From Rhipidocladum racemiflorum (Eukaryota > Streptophyta > Magnoliopsida > Poales > Poaceae): a stretch of DNA of 64,000 nt. Of the stretch, positions 11,014 through 22,325 are shown in pieces. Positions within the stretch are counted from its first letter, which is position 1, and every line of letters begins with the position of its first letter. The translations under genes were made by a program, and so were the position numbers. The stretch lies in the NCBI GenBank assembly GCA_036346355.1, contig CM070581.1, positions 6,324,001 through 6,388,000 on the forward strand, read 5' to 3'. The notes under the pieces were generated by a model. The model had not been told where the DNA came from, ran no database searches, and was given only the letters and a program-made list of their open reading frames with translations.

Positions 11014-11024
11014 CCTTATAATAG
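11014..11024 (-). promoter_or_regulatory. Probable TATA box of the SPIRAL1-like gene
   Basis: CTATTATAAGG on the minus strand lies about 30 bases upstream of a GC-rich leader that begins around 10985 and leads to a good splice donor. Position and composition fit a plant core promoter. The start site itself is estimated. Confidence 0.55.
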
Positions 11025-11165
11025 GGGCCGAACGTTGCCTGGCTCTTTTGCAATCTCGTCCTCGTTAAAGTTTGCAATTAAACAAAACGTTTTTCATCGA
11101 GGAAGCCTACCAAAAAATTCATGTGTTTCCTTGATTTAACTGTTCGACTGGATGGTGGACTATTA

Positions 11166-11386
11166 AGATCCTGTTTGATAGAGCTTCAACTTCGTCAGAT
11201 TCGTGGATCTAGTGGAGCTGGGTATTTCTAGTTTCTCATATCCGTAGAGCTGGAGCTGTGGGTATATTAAAGTGTTTAGGTAGATCATCATGTTTACATT
11301 TTAGAATAAAAACATAAACTTAATTCGCCTTATTTTAACCTACAAGTTTCAGATCTGAGATAGATGAGCTAAGCTAAACAGGGCCT
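11166..11386. mobile_element. MITE with AGRYCCTGTTT termini
   Basis: Left end AGATCCTGTTTGATAGAGCT and right end (reverse complement AGGCCCTGTTTAGCTTAGCT) are imperfect inverted repeats. The left flank is TTA and the right flank AAA, so a Harbinger-type 3-bp duplication is possible but decayed. A scrap of the same family ends near 4732. It lies about 140 bp upstream of the SPIRAL1-like TATA box. Confidence 0.55.
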
Positions 11387-12294
11387 AAAGAACAAAAAAT
11401 TCTAATTGAATAGCTAGAGAAAGCTTGCGTCCCTTGTGTTCTAGGGAAGGTGTAATTTAACATTTAAAACAAGAAATCGGAAATGATATCCTACGAAGAG
11501 ATCGTAGAAAGGCTAAAAGGGGAAGAAGATAAACAAAAAAAAAAGGTGATATCTAGTGACGCCCACCAAATAACTATCCACACTGCACAATTTCAAATCA
11601 AGCAAGACTAGGAATTGGATTTCAAATCGGCCTTCAACCACACGGTAAATGAGAAACCACCCGACGAACCGGCCTTTAGGCTTGGCTGGGGCCAGTTGGT
11701 GATGAGAATGACAAGATGAGTTAGGTCAGGACGCGTGGGAAATAAGGCAATGTATAAAGAGACGGGGGGTCTTATTGGAAACGCACACGGGGGTCTTATT
11801 GTCAAATTCCACAGCTTTGGAAGGACACAAACAGAAAAAACCAAACAAAATAATTTGAACCAAAGCGAAGAAAGAAACTGACAACGGAACAACTCCATCT
11901 CCTGTTGACTAAAGTCAACGAGCGGCAGCCCGCATAGAGAGCACATGGGCGGTGATCGGAGCGGCAGAGGTGAAGGGGGCCCCCTCCCTCCCGCATAAAA
12001 AAAATGTAGGTTCCACGAGCCGTTCGTCGCGATTTGGACGGCGGAGATCTGGCGAAGCGAATAATTCGGGCGGTGCACGTCTTGTTCCGTGCGCCGTGTG
12101 TGCATGCGACCCGTGGGCCCCGTGACAGCTACGCAACAACCACGCCAGAGATGCATTCATGCATGGCTAGCGGCTACTGGCTTTTCGCTCATCCACCTGC
12201 TCTTCCTCGCGGACTCGCAAGGAAAAAAAAAACATCAAAATGTTGCCCTTCGCAATGATTTGACACTACATTGCATTCAGCACAGCCTGTATAC
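11387..12294. other. Intergenic stretch upstream of the SPIRAL1-like gene; no gene recognised
   Basis: About 900 bases with a GC-rich part (11900-12200). The minus-strand frames (up to 182 codons) show no domain, and their composition changes along the frame, so they are taken as chance ORFs. Confidence 0.5.
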
Positions 12295-12296
12295 TA

Positions 12297-12529
12297 CTCC
12301 CTCTGTCCCACAAAGAGTGCATTTCTAGTGTTCAAATTTTGTCCCACAAAGAGTGCATTTCTAGTCTGTAGGACTCCAATTTGTAAGTGTATGCGTACTC
12401 ATTTAAGTCTTGAAACCAAGATCAAAGACGTCTTGTGTATGGAGTAATGAGGGTCACATTAGTCATTTACCTTGCACACTAATCTGTCTTAAAAATCCTA
12501 GAAATGCACTCTTTGTGGGACAGAGGGAG
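12297..12529. mobile_element. Stowaway MITE with TA target duplication
   Basis: The termini CTCCCTCTGTCCCACAAAG (left) and its inverted copy (right) are nearly perfect over about 32 bases and are flanked by TA at 12295-12296 and 12530-12531. The left terminus is partly duplicated: TGTCCCACAAAGAGTGCATT occurs at 12305 and again 36 bp on. 233 bp, non-coding. The intact ends suggest fairly recent activity. Confidence 0.92.
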
Positions 12530-12559
12530 TATGTATATTAAATCTGCAAGCTTTTAGGC

Positions 12560-12880
12560 GTTTTTGCCGTGCACGCCATTTTCCGTCGCAAGATATCAAA
12601 ATTTGTTGGGAAAATGGGTTAAGTTAAAAAAAAATATGCGACGTAAATATCGTGATAATCGGTGAACATTGAGAGAAAATCGGTCAAAAAATTGGCTCTG
12701 AGAAATAGTCAATTAGCCAGTCAAAACCGAAAGAAAATCGGTAAAAAATCAGCAGATTTTTGTTTTTTTTTTGAAAAAAAATCAAAAAATTGGTTTTCAA
12801 AAACATGAGGTTTTGGCGATTTTCTGTGAAAATCGGTACCGGGGTAGAGGCGATTTTTTCTCTGAAAAAGATAAGGTGCA
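12560..12880. mobile_element. Decayed hAT-like 'aaaatcgg' repeat
   Basis: GAAAATCGGTCAAAAAATTGG-type motifs recur across this stretch, as in the hAT MITEs at 5831, 9671 and 38911. Neither terminus nor a target duplication can be identified. Confidence 0.35.
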
Positions 12881-13421
12881 CCTTTATGTCGCCCGCTCGA
12901 TTCAGACGCTTATACGGCTTATATAATTTAACGCTGCCACTTTATGCAATATTCGAGCGATGTAGTGGCAACGCCTCTCCAGCCCCACACCATCGGTCGT
13001 GCTATGACTCCTGGCTGCGCTCGCTCGCGCATCGCGCGCGCGATTTTTTTCGCGCGATGTGTGGCTCGTTCGCTGAGGGGTGCATTTTTTGTGAAAAAAC
13101 CCTTGGTTTACTTTTATTGAGATCCCCCAAAAATTGTGTATGAGTCCTTTATACCCTTTTTTGCGGGAAGGCTCCGAAAACTAATTTATTTTTTTCGTTG
13201 AGAACCAGAAATTTTTTTAAAAAAAATTCCCTCACCGAGCCCCCCAAAAAATACGGGGAGCACAGGCGCATCAAGCGCAAGAGCAGGAAGAACACATACG
13301 TGATCAAAAGCTGAAGTCCGACAGGGCCCACCAGTACAAGTTTGTTACAAACCCGACATAATAGAGAATAGGAGACTGGGATTGGAGATAGATTGGGGCA
13401 GAAGAAAGGTTGGGGAATATT
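12881..13421. other. Intergenic stretch; nothing recognised
   Basis: Mixed sequence with a CG-alternating patch around 13017-13058 (CGCTCGCTCGCGCATCGCGCG). No coding motif in either strand. Confidence 0.45.
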
Positions 13422-13656
13422 ATAGTTTTTAGTTTGGTTGCATGTACTAAGTGGTACATGTATGAGATGGTTCAAGAAAAAAAGCATCAATGTGTTTGGT
13501 TGATTGAATGGAACTATCCCATTCTGGACCAAGTGATGTAAATTTGAGGAATATTCCCTCTAAATTTTGAACCATCACATTCACCTAAAATAATGGAACC
13601 AAATGGTACAGTATCATCCCGTTCCATTCAACCTTATTCCATTAACCAAACACACC
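13422..13656. mobile_element. MITE copy 1 of the 'gtgcgtttggtt' family
   Basis: It shares most of its sequence with 13741-13968, in the same orientation: GGTACATGTATGAGATGGTTC near the left, and AATAATGGAA.CAAATGGTA and CCATTCAACC near the right. It ends AACCAAACACACC. The left terminus has decayed to TAGTTTGGTT. A third copy in the opposite orientation is at 38519-38750. Confidence 0.65.
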
Positions 13657-13740
13657 TAGTTGATTCCTACAACTTGGGCCACCGCTCCATTTTTACGGAG
13701 AAAATTCTTCACGTACCACTGAAAGTTACTTGATCCCTTA

Positions 13741-13968
13741 GGGTGCGTTTGGTTACCTGTACCAAATGGTACATGTATGAGATGGTTCAAAAAAAAAGTC
13801 ATCAATGCGTTTGTTTGCTTGAATGAAATCATCCCATCCAGGATCAAGTGATACAAATTTGAGGAATACTCCCTCTAGATGCTGAACCATCTCATTCACC
13901 CAAAATAATGGAATCAAATGGTAAGAACCATCACATCCCATTCAACCTCATCCCATGAACCAAACGCA
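13741..13968. mobile_element. MITE copy 2 of the 'gtgcgtttggtt' family
   Basis: The left end GGGTGCGTTTGGTTACCTGT and the right end AACCAAACGCA are inverted repeats. The left flank is TTA, consistent with a Harbinger/Tourist target, but the right flank is TAT. The two direct copies are only 84 bp apart. The short minus-strand frames across both copies are by-products. Confidence 0.72.
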
Positions 13969-14336
13969 TATATACCACTGAAAAAAATTTCATTTTTTTC
14001 ATGTCACCGAGTTTCACCTTTCGTTCCTTGTATACCACCGTTGTCAGCTTTGTCAAGCCCAGTTGTTGTTAACCCATTAAAAGTTGTCAGACTTGGGTCA
14101 AAATGCCCATATTACCCTCACAAACATATGGCCCACATGTCATCTTCCTTGTCCTACCACTAAAGCCAACAGCTCTAGAGGCTAGAGTCCATCTCTGTCC
14201 TCACCCTCTCCATTACTTTCCCCTCCTCCGTCTCTCTTCACTCTCTCCATCCTCCTTCTCCCTCTCCCTCCTCACTCTCTCCATCCCTCTCTCTCTCTCC
14301 ACCGACGACCAATCCACACGCGACGATCGGCGGTGT
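13969..14336. other. Pre-insertion flank of the chromovirus
   Basis: A pyrimidine-rich stretch (CTCTCTCTCC repeats, 14215-14300) leads into the target site. It continues on the other side of the 15-kb element at 29584, so the original locus joined these two pieces. No gene can be read across the restored junction by eye. Confidence 0.5.
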
Positions 14337-14341
14337 GTGGA

Positions 14342-17300
14342 TGTGAGACCCTCATTTTTATGTCAGTAAATAACATAAATATGAGGTTCTTTAAGTGCAT
14401 CCTGTGCCATTCCCATGATCAGTGGCTGGCACGCACAAACACAATTTAGATATTACAGCCACACAGATACACATTTTTATTACATCACAAGTTTTAGAGT
14501 GATATTACAATACCAAAAGTAGCAGGAAATTAAAACCCTGTCTCATAGTTTGCCAACTATCCCATAACTCCACAGGCAAGCTTTGAGATGAACCTAGAAA
14601 GATCGATTGTCGCTAAAATTCGCGAGTTCCTCATACTCATTCCGTCATTATCGAAATCTTGCTCATCACCTAAAAACATTGTTGAAGCAAGTTGAGTACA
14701 TTGGTACTGCAAGACTTTGTAGTGTATGCAATTCTGGAATATATGCAGTGAAATAGATAGTGGTTTCTACGGTTGTTTTGCATAAAGCGAAAGTTTTGAA
14801 TGAAGTAATACTGAATAGTAATGGAAAGCGTAAATAAAACTTTTAAGACAGTTTGATAAGTAATTGAAATAACAAGTAATAAAAAGATAATAACATTTTA
14901 CTCACGGCCCTTTGTGAGCAAAATAACGATCAAGACCCTCCATGGTCTTACAAAACAAAATATATCGACAAGTGATATTAATCAATCGTAAAACATTTTC
15001 CAAAGTCTTTTACCAAAGTTTTTCAAAATAGAAAACATCTAACTATGTGATGACTTTACCAAGTGCTCATGACCGCGAGCGCGGCTAATCGATTAGGTTT
15101 AAACTCTGCAGAGTTTGTACTGCTTTACCCACAAGATATGTTCTCCCTTTTTGCAAGCTATAAGACACACTTCCTTTGGTATGCCCGCGAGGAGTTCATA
15201 ACGAAACCGTTCGATTACTTGAACCTTAACTTTGCACTAGCCCGATGACGTTACCCCTGACTATGATGGAAGCAAACAAACGGTGAAGCAATAGTATTCA
15301 GAGCCCGCGGCTCAAATGGTATAACAACAGCCCCAATTCATAGCCAGGCGTACACCGTTACAACAGCAGATGCCAACACCTCGGTGATGACACCTCCCTC
15401 GAGCAAACCAATACCCGGAATGCCCGTGCTACAACTGCCTACCAATGTGCAAAGCTAATATTCAACTAATTTAATAGGTTAAGACTGTCCCATTTCAGTA
15501 CTTGTGGATGTACGGTTACCTTGGCCTGAAAACAACACATAAGCTCGGTCCTTATTGTGACATGGGCGATACTCCACCCTATCTACGTACACGTTAAAAC
15601 ATGTACAACCGGCTACTGCCAATAATCACCCATATCAAATCAGTAGTTTTATTTTCATTTTTAACAAACTACCAGTATCCTTTACTGCTTAAATAAACCA
15701 TAAAAGATTTCATAAAGGAGTGTGTGTATGGGTATAGATGTCATCGTATCATTCTAAGCATTGCTAAGCAGATGAAATTAATAATCGTTATAGCCCATCT
15801 ATGGAATGAATCTACCCATACCTATGGTTATCATGGAATTCATGTCAACATGATTGAAGTAATCCATCAATTTGGGTTATAGCTACCAGGGACTTAAAAT
15901 AGACATTTATATCATAAGCATGCAGGAAGATTCTTAATCATATTTTAGTTGTTTATGAAATCTGGGATTAAAATGATCAAAGGGGTGCTTGCCTTGCTCC
16001 TCGACGGTGTAAGCTGGATCTGTGTCGTCGATAGTGTAGTCGGCGGTCTCAGCGTCTATACGTCGAATACGAACATAGTAAAAAGAATATTTCAATATCG
16101 ATGAAGAAGCAAATACACAAACAATAAAGATAACAGTTGAAAGATTCAAATAAAACCAATTCAAATCAACCAATGATAGCAATCATTTCATCACTTCAAG
16201 TATTAGCTAAGTTGTTAAATTATAGTCCTAAGGATTAAAGTTTTAGGGCATACAACACGGCTATCTTCTTTGTGTATTATTTCATTCTAATTTACGAATT
16301 CAGGAAGCTAAGATAGAAAAATTAAATAAACAAAATTCATCTTCAGGATTTGGGGTTAATTATATATATATATATATCAATTTAATATCTAAAGTAGCAT
16401 TTAACATGACAACTAGAATCAACATGGTATATCTTTAAATTCTATCTCATGATCTGATCCTAAATAATGTAATTAGCACCATAAAACAAGTTTCATTTTA
16501 TTTGAATGATTTTTGCTCAAGTTATAGCAATTATATTGAATTTATGCATTAAGTAAAGTCCTTAATATGAAATTTTCACAAACTAGTTCCAAATCCAAAT
16601 CTAATTACATATTTGGACAGTACTTGACCTAAGGATTCTAACAAAATTTGTTTCACTCAATTTGGACCTATTTTGCAAGATTTCTATATGGTACATATTT
16701 AAATTTTACTTCTTAAATTTAAATTCAGATTCAAATTTCTAAACAAGTTTAAAATGTTTTTACATATTATGAAACTAGAGGATTTATAATGAATTTAGAA
16801 ATTTGTTTCATCTCATTTGGAGCTATAGTTTAAAAGTTATAGCAATTTGAATCAATTCGGGTTACTAAATTCCAGAAAATTGAGGAATACGCTTTCAAAC
16901 AAGGAAAGCGTCTTTTCGCTGTTTGCGCGCGCGAGAGTTCAAACTCAAGCCGCAGTCACTGACATGTGGGACCAAGGTGTCAGTGGCCGCACTTTTGCAC
17001 GCGCAAGACCATGGTAACTGACGACGCGGCCCCACCTGTCGGTGCTTCATGTAAAAGGGCAAGGCGCCATCGGCGACTGTCCTGTGGGACCGGGTTGGCA
17101 GTGAGTCAAGCGCGCGCGCGAGGCTGACCTTGATGGCCCGCACGGCAGTGACACGGCGCAGAGGAGATAGCCGTCGACCTCACCGGCGGCTCTCCGGCGA
17201 CGTCGATCGACTTCGGCTGGTGGCACTAGCTTCACGAGGTCATGGTGATTCCAGGGAACTTCTTGGTTATAGGTGGTGTTCGGAGGAAATGAGCGCACGG

Positions 17301-18982
17301 CGGTGACCGGCGGCGTTTCACGGCGGCGCACGGCGCTAAGGGAATCCTTGAGCTTGAAGAACATTCGTGAAAGCATCTAGAGGACCTAAGGACTCTATTC
17401 GAGTTCTTGGACTGAAGGATGGGTGGCCGGGTGGTATCCTCACCGTGCAGAGGCGGAGGCGGAGGAGGTCGCACGGCGCGGGGTGTCTCCGAGTTGCTTC
17501 GGACTGCAAGAAGGTGCGCAATAGCTTCATGAGTATCGGTAGATGCTCAAAAGCCAATCAATTTGGACAATCTCTTACCGGGTCGTGCGAATTTGGAACT
17601 TCCCCCAAATTGGCTTCGCCGGCAACGAAGAAGAAAGGTTTGGCCTGGGTGGTTTCGGGCGCCAGAGGGGGAATAGGTGAGTGCTCTAAGTTTGGCGATG
17701 CTTAGAGGCTCTATCCCTTCCTTTAAATAGGCAGGGAAGGCGGTAAGGAGGGGTTAGCTTGGAGAAGGAATGGCGGCGGTTTACTAGGGCATTCTCTGGA
17801 GTCCTCCCGGTCAATCGCACAGTGCTAAGCATGGGCAAGGGACTTCGTGGCAGCAGCTGGTCGGGGTGTCCTCGAGGCGCGGGATTGCGGCGGGGTTGCG
17901 ACAAAGGACCAAGGCGGTCGAGTTGGTTCCGTCGAGGAAACAGAGAGAACGAGAGAGAGAGATAGAGAGGAAGGGAGGAAGAGGAAAGCGGCTGGGGCTC
18001 GGGTCCACCCGCAGCGAGACAAGAGAGAAAGGAAGGAGAGAATAGGAGGTTGACGCGTGGGCACGGAGGCTTCTGGGTCCCTGTCGGCAGCGGTGCCAGC
18101 GCCCAAGCCACTGGAAACGTGGCCCCCACGTGTAAGGAATGAGAGAGAGAGAGAGAGAGAGTTTCTAGGTTTCTCCTCTGGACAGCGCACAAACCCCATT
18201 AATTCCCGGGTCATTTCATCTCGAGATTTTTCGAAACTTTTTCTACAAGTTGCTGGGTAAGTTATCTACTTCCAGTAAAAATTTGAGGTTAAAATGATCT
18301 ACCATTTAATTATAATAATTCTGACAACAAATGCTGCACAGAAAAACCAATTTAGTTTTTGAATTGATTAAAGGACTAGATCAACGTATTAAATTTTGAA
18401 ATTTTTACTGAAGGTTTGGTTCTAAACAATGGACCTATCATAAAAATTTCAACATTAAAATCTCATTATTTAATTCTCCATAAATCTTTTATTGATTTCT
18501 GCAGAATTTCAAATTTGCCTAAAATAAATGCTAAATCATAGCAAAATGACTTATTAATTTTTGAAACTTTTTGTGGGTGAAGGTGATATGTCTGAGGTCC
18601 TATGGTAAAATTTCCAAAGCCTAGATTGCTCCACGTTTTTCTCCATAAATCTGACAAAGATCTGGACAGAGGTGAGGTTTAGCATTTTAAATTGTTTTCT
18701 TTAACAATAGATGCATGCACATGGTCTTTTGACCATCTATGGATATTTCCTAGGGTTTGGCCAGGTTATACAAGATTTTTACCATGGTAATTTCATTTCT
18801 TACCAATTTACTATTTTCTCTTTTCTTTTCTCTTCTTTCTCAAATTCCAATATTCATTTCAACAATTCAACCAATAGATCAATTATCAATAAATGCACAT
18901 AAAATCAAGAAATGCAACACAAAACTAATTTCACATTTTTAATATTTGATTTTTGTTACTTTATAAATTTGAGGATGTTACA
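14342..18982 (-). repeat. 3' LTR of the chromovirus
   Basis: It runs from TGTGAGACCC to GGATGTTACA as read on the plus strand (TGTAACATCC...GGGTCTCACA on the element's own strand), 4641 bp. It contains an AT-rich half (14342-16890), a GC-rich part (16900-18230) with GA-rich runs, and an AT-rich tail. A 61-codon plus-strand frame at 15063-15248 is repeated in the other LTR and is not considered coding. The TATA-like TTTAAATAGG lies at 17722-17731. Confidence 0.95.
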
Positions 18983-18996
18983 GATCTACCCCCCTT
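18983..18996 (-). other. Polypurine tract of the chromovirus
   Basis: On the element's strand AAGGGGGGTAGATC lies immediately before the 3' LTR (TGTAACATCC). Such a tract primes plus-strand DNA synthesis in LTR elements; position and purine content are as expected. Confidence 0.75.
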
Positions 18997-19038
18997 ACAA
19001 AAATCTCGTCCTCGAGATTTGCGAGGGCTAAAAGAAAA

Positions 19039-19656
19039 CTAAAAGAAGTCTGGAAACTCTTTCATCAGATGATCTTCGCGCTCCCACGTAGCTTCTTCTT
19101 CAGTATGATTACTCCACTGAACTTTCAACATTCTGTGGATCTTGTTTCTCGTGTGTCGCTCGGCTTCTTCAAGAATACGAACAGGACGCTCTCGATAAGA
19201 TAGATCAGGTTGTAGATCGAGATCGTCGAGATTTGCGAGGTCAGTCGGCACACGAAGACACTGCTTAAGTTGAGATACATGGAAGACATTATGAACTTCC
19301 GATAAACGGGGTGGCAGTTCCAACTTATATGCCATCTCTCCCATCTTCGCGATAATTGGAAACGGTCCAATATATCGAGGGGCTAGTTTCCCGCGGATTT
19401 GGAAACGACGAACTCCGCGAAGAGGAGAAACTTTCAGATAGACATGATCTCCGACTTCAAAGCTTAATTCACGTCGACGATTGTCGGCGTAACTCTTCTG
19501 ACGAGATTGGGCTTCTTTGAGTCGACTCCTAATCATGTCAACTTGCTCTTGGGCTTCTTGGATAATGTCAGGCCAAAGAAATTTCTTTCTCCGGATTTGA
19601 GACCAAAGAGAGGGTTCGGCACTTTCTCCCGTAAAGTGCTTCAAAGAGGACATCAC
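19039..19656 (-). pseudogene. Integrase C-terminus with GPY/F motif and chromodomain (broken pol 3' part)
   Basis: A 205-codon frame begins in a different frame from the upstream integrase. It contains the linker with EVGDHVYLKVSPLRG, the GPY/F-type motif YIGPFPI at about residue 92, and the conserved VFHVSQLK block. Over the last 50 residues (about 19039-19194) is a chromodomain with the aromatic positions W..H..EEATWE. In chromoviruses this domain binds modified histones and steers integration into heterochromatin. The frame break against 19568-20842 means that the copy is not functional. Confidence 0.88.
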
Positions 19657-20842
19657 GAGGCGGCTTGAAAGCTATTATTATAGGAGAATTCAGCAAAGGC
19701 AAGCTTTTCTCCCAATCCATGCCATAAGATAGCACACAAGCTCTCAAAGATGTCCTCAGGGTCTGATTGGTCCGTTCAGTCTGTCCATCTGTTTGGGGAT
19801 GATAAGCCGTACTGAAATTCAGCTTTGTCCCTAACAGAGTATGCAAATTTTCCCAGAAACGAGATGTAAACTGGGATCCTCGATCGGACACAATTGTCTT
19901 GGGAACTCCATGAAGACGAACAATATTTTCAAGATATAACTCTGCGAGTTTATCTCCGGGGTGAGTGGTTTTGACTGGTATGAAATGGGAAACTTTGGTT
20001 AATCGATCCACGATAACCCAAATGGAATCATGTCCTTTTCGGGTTCTCGGTAATCCAACAATAAAATCCATACAGATATGGTCCCACTTCCATTCAGGAA
20101 TTTCAAGAGGTCGAAGTAAACCAGCTGGGCGTTGATGCTCGGCTTTTACTCGCTGACATATATCACATTTCGCGATATACTCGGCGATTTCCTTCTTCAT
20201 GCCGGGCCACCAATATTCCTGCTTTAGATCTTGATACATCTTCGTGCTACCAGGATGGATAGAAAGAGGTGATTCATGAGCTTCACTCAAGATCAACTTC
20301 TTGATTTCTAGATCACTGGGGATATAAATTCGATTCTTGAATTGAAGTATACCATCCGAATTTTCTGAGAATTCCAGTTCTTTGCCTTGTTCCAACTCTT
20401 TTCGGATTTTAGATATAGCTTCGTCTTTAGATTGAGCTATCTTAATTTGGGTTTTCAGATTTGGTTGCATTTGGAGACTGGCAACAAATCCTTTTTCAAC
20501 AATTCCCAAATTAAGCTTCTGAAACTCCTTTATTAATTCAGATTGATCAGTGTATGCTGACACTGTCAAACAATGAAGCTTACGGCTCAGAGCATCTGCT
20601 ACGACATTAGCTTTACCAGGATGGTAATGAATACTAAGGTCGTAATCCTTTATTAGCTCCAGCCATCTCCTTTGTCGCAGATTAAGATCTGGCTGAGTAA
20701 AGAAGTATTTTAAGCTCTTATGATCTGTGTAGATGTCACACTTATTTCCAATAAGATAGTGACGCGATTTTAGGGCGTGCACTCTGCAGCCTAACTCCAT
20801 CATGAGTTGGATAATTAAGTTCATGAGGTCGGCGAGAAGCAT
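19568..20842 (-). pseudogene. RNase H C-terminal half and integrase core (broken pol)
   Basis: The first 88 codons give the end of RNase H, with DIYTDHKSLKYFF and the closing ADALSR motif. Integrase follows from about 20578: a zinc-binding HHCC region (HESPLSIH then KCDICQ) and the catalytic D,D,E core seen as CMDFIVGLP, IVSDRGSQF and QTDGQTERTNQ. The core is complete in sequence, but the frame breaks near 19660, where the conserved continuation is in the next frame. The first 25 codons do not match the family, showing another break on the 5' side. Confidence 0.9.
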
Positions 20843-21008
20843 AAGCTACGACTTTCATCTCTTGCATCAACACGCAACCAAGACCATTGCGTGAAGCATC
20901 GCAATAGACATCGAAGCTCTTATGGATGTCGGGCAACACCAAAGACTGGGCCGTGGTTAACCGTTCTTTAATTCGAGAAAACTTGCTTCGCGTGCGGAGT
21001 CCATTCAT
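20742..21008 (-). pseudogene. RT thumb / RNase H N-terminal segment in a shifted frame
   Basis: An 88-codon frame carries SFDVYCDASRNGLGCVLMQ, the first catalytic Asp region of RNase H, followed by VVAYASRRPHELNYPTHD. It overlaps both the RT frame (ending 20968) and the RNase H/integrase frame (starting 20842), so two frame changes lie within about 250 bases. Confidence 0.85.
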
Positions 21009-21777
21009 ATTTCTTTTCTTTCTTCAAGAGCTGAGTCAAAGGTTTGGCGATTTTGGAGAAGTTTTCGATAAAGCGGCGATAATATCCCGCTAAAACGAGG
21101 AAACTTCGGATTTGAGGAACAGATTTTGGTTGCTCCCGATTTTGGACCGCTTGAACTTTGCTGGGATCAACAGAAATTCCACCTTTGGAAAGGATATGCC
21201 CGAGGAATGCAACTTCCTTCAACCAAAATTCACATTTCTCGAACTTGGCATATAATTTATGTTCTCGGAGTTTCTCAAGAACCAAGTGTAAATGTTGGGC
21301 ATGATCTTCTTCATTTTTGGAATAGATGAGAATATCATCTATGAATACCACTACGAACTTATCGAGATACTCCATAAAAACTTTATTCATTAAACTCATA
21401 AAGCTAGCTGGAGCATTTGTAAGTCCGAAAGACATTACGACATATTCATATAAGCCGTAACGAGTGGTAAAAGCTGTTTTAGGAATATCCTCCGGTCGAA
21501 TTTTCAATTGATAATAACCATGTCTAAGATCAATTTTGGAGAAGATTTGGGCGCCGGTTAATTGATCGAAAAGATCATCGATACGAGGTAGAGGATATTT
21601 GTTTTTGATTGTAACATCATTGAGAGCACGATAATCTACACACATGCGTAGACTACCATCTTTTTTACTAACAAAGAGAACTGGGCTACCCCATGGAGAA
21701 GTACTTGGTCGAATGAACTTTTTATCTAATTGTTCTTGAATTTGCTTTTTGAGTTCTACTAACTCATTTGGTGGCAT
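20968..21777 (-). pseudogene. Reverse transcriptase of the chromovirus
   Basis: A 269-codon frame covers most of the RT domain: WGSPVLFVSKKDGSLRMCVD, YPLPRID, FSKIDLRHGYYQL, FGLTNAPASF, the catalytic FIDDILIYS, and GHILSKGG near the end. The order and spacing are canonical for Ty3/Gypsy RT. Upstream, the link to protease (21778-21890) contains stops in this frame. Confidence 0.93.
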
Positions 21778-21890
21778 ACGATAAGGTCTTTTGGAAATTG
21801 GGAGTACTGTATAAGATCAATGACGAACTCTAAGTCACGATCTGGTGGCAAACCTGGCAATTCTTCCGAAATACATCGGAAAGTTGGAAA

Positions 21891-22325
21891 CTACGAGGCA
21901 GATTGAATCTTTTCCATTACCAATGCATTTAAGTATGATCTTGATTCGGAAAGATTCTGGGTGGAACTAAAGTTCACTTCAATTCCTTCAGGATTAATAA
22001 GAGATATGGATCTTTTAGCACAATCTATCTGTCCTTTATTCTTTGCTAACCAATCCATACCAAGAATGATGTCTAATCCTGGGGTTTCTATAAGAATAAG
22101 ATCAGCATAAAATAAAACTTCATTTATTTCAATGCTAATCTTAGGACACATTTTAGTTGTTCTCATTTTTGCTCCAGGAGAATAGATTATCATGGATATA
22201 GGTAAAGATTCAGTTTGGATTTGATGTGATTCTACGAACTTCTTGGATATAAAGGAATGAGATGCACCGGAATCAAATAACACCAAAGTGGGAATAGATT
22301 GGACGGGGAACATACCCAGAACCAC
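21891..22325 (-). pseudogene. Retropepsin-type aspartic protease of the chromovirus
   Basis: A 144-codon frame with the active-site segment VLFDSGASHSFISKKF at about residue 16, the flap region, and LDIILGMDWL near residue 88, the conserved 'hydrophobic-hydrophobic-G' block of Ty3/Gypsy proteases. It is out of frame with both gag and RT as preserved here. Confidence 0.9.

Noticed and set aside
10805..11077. 90-codon and 64-codon minus-strand frames at the SPIRAL1-like promoter
   Set aside because: They cover the TATA box, leader exon and the start of the leader intron of the SPIRAL1-like gene and are explained as untranslated sequence.
11608..12160. 182-codon minus-strand frame
   Set aside because: No domain or homologous motif seen; amino-acid composition changes along the frame, and there is no splice or promoter support.
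15063..15248. 61-codon plus-strand frame, repeated at 25698-25883
   Set aside because: It is inside the LTR in both copies and antisense to the element; identity reflects LTR identity, and no motif is seen.
17686..18214. Ser/Leu-rich minus-strand frames in the LTR, with a second set at 28275-28806
   Set aside because: They arise from GA-rich sequence in the LTR (CTCTCTCT on the other strand) and occur in overlapping frames; no start context or conserved motif.
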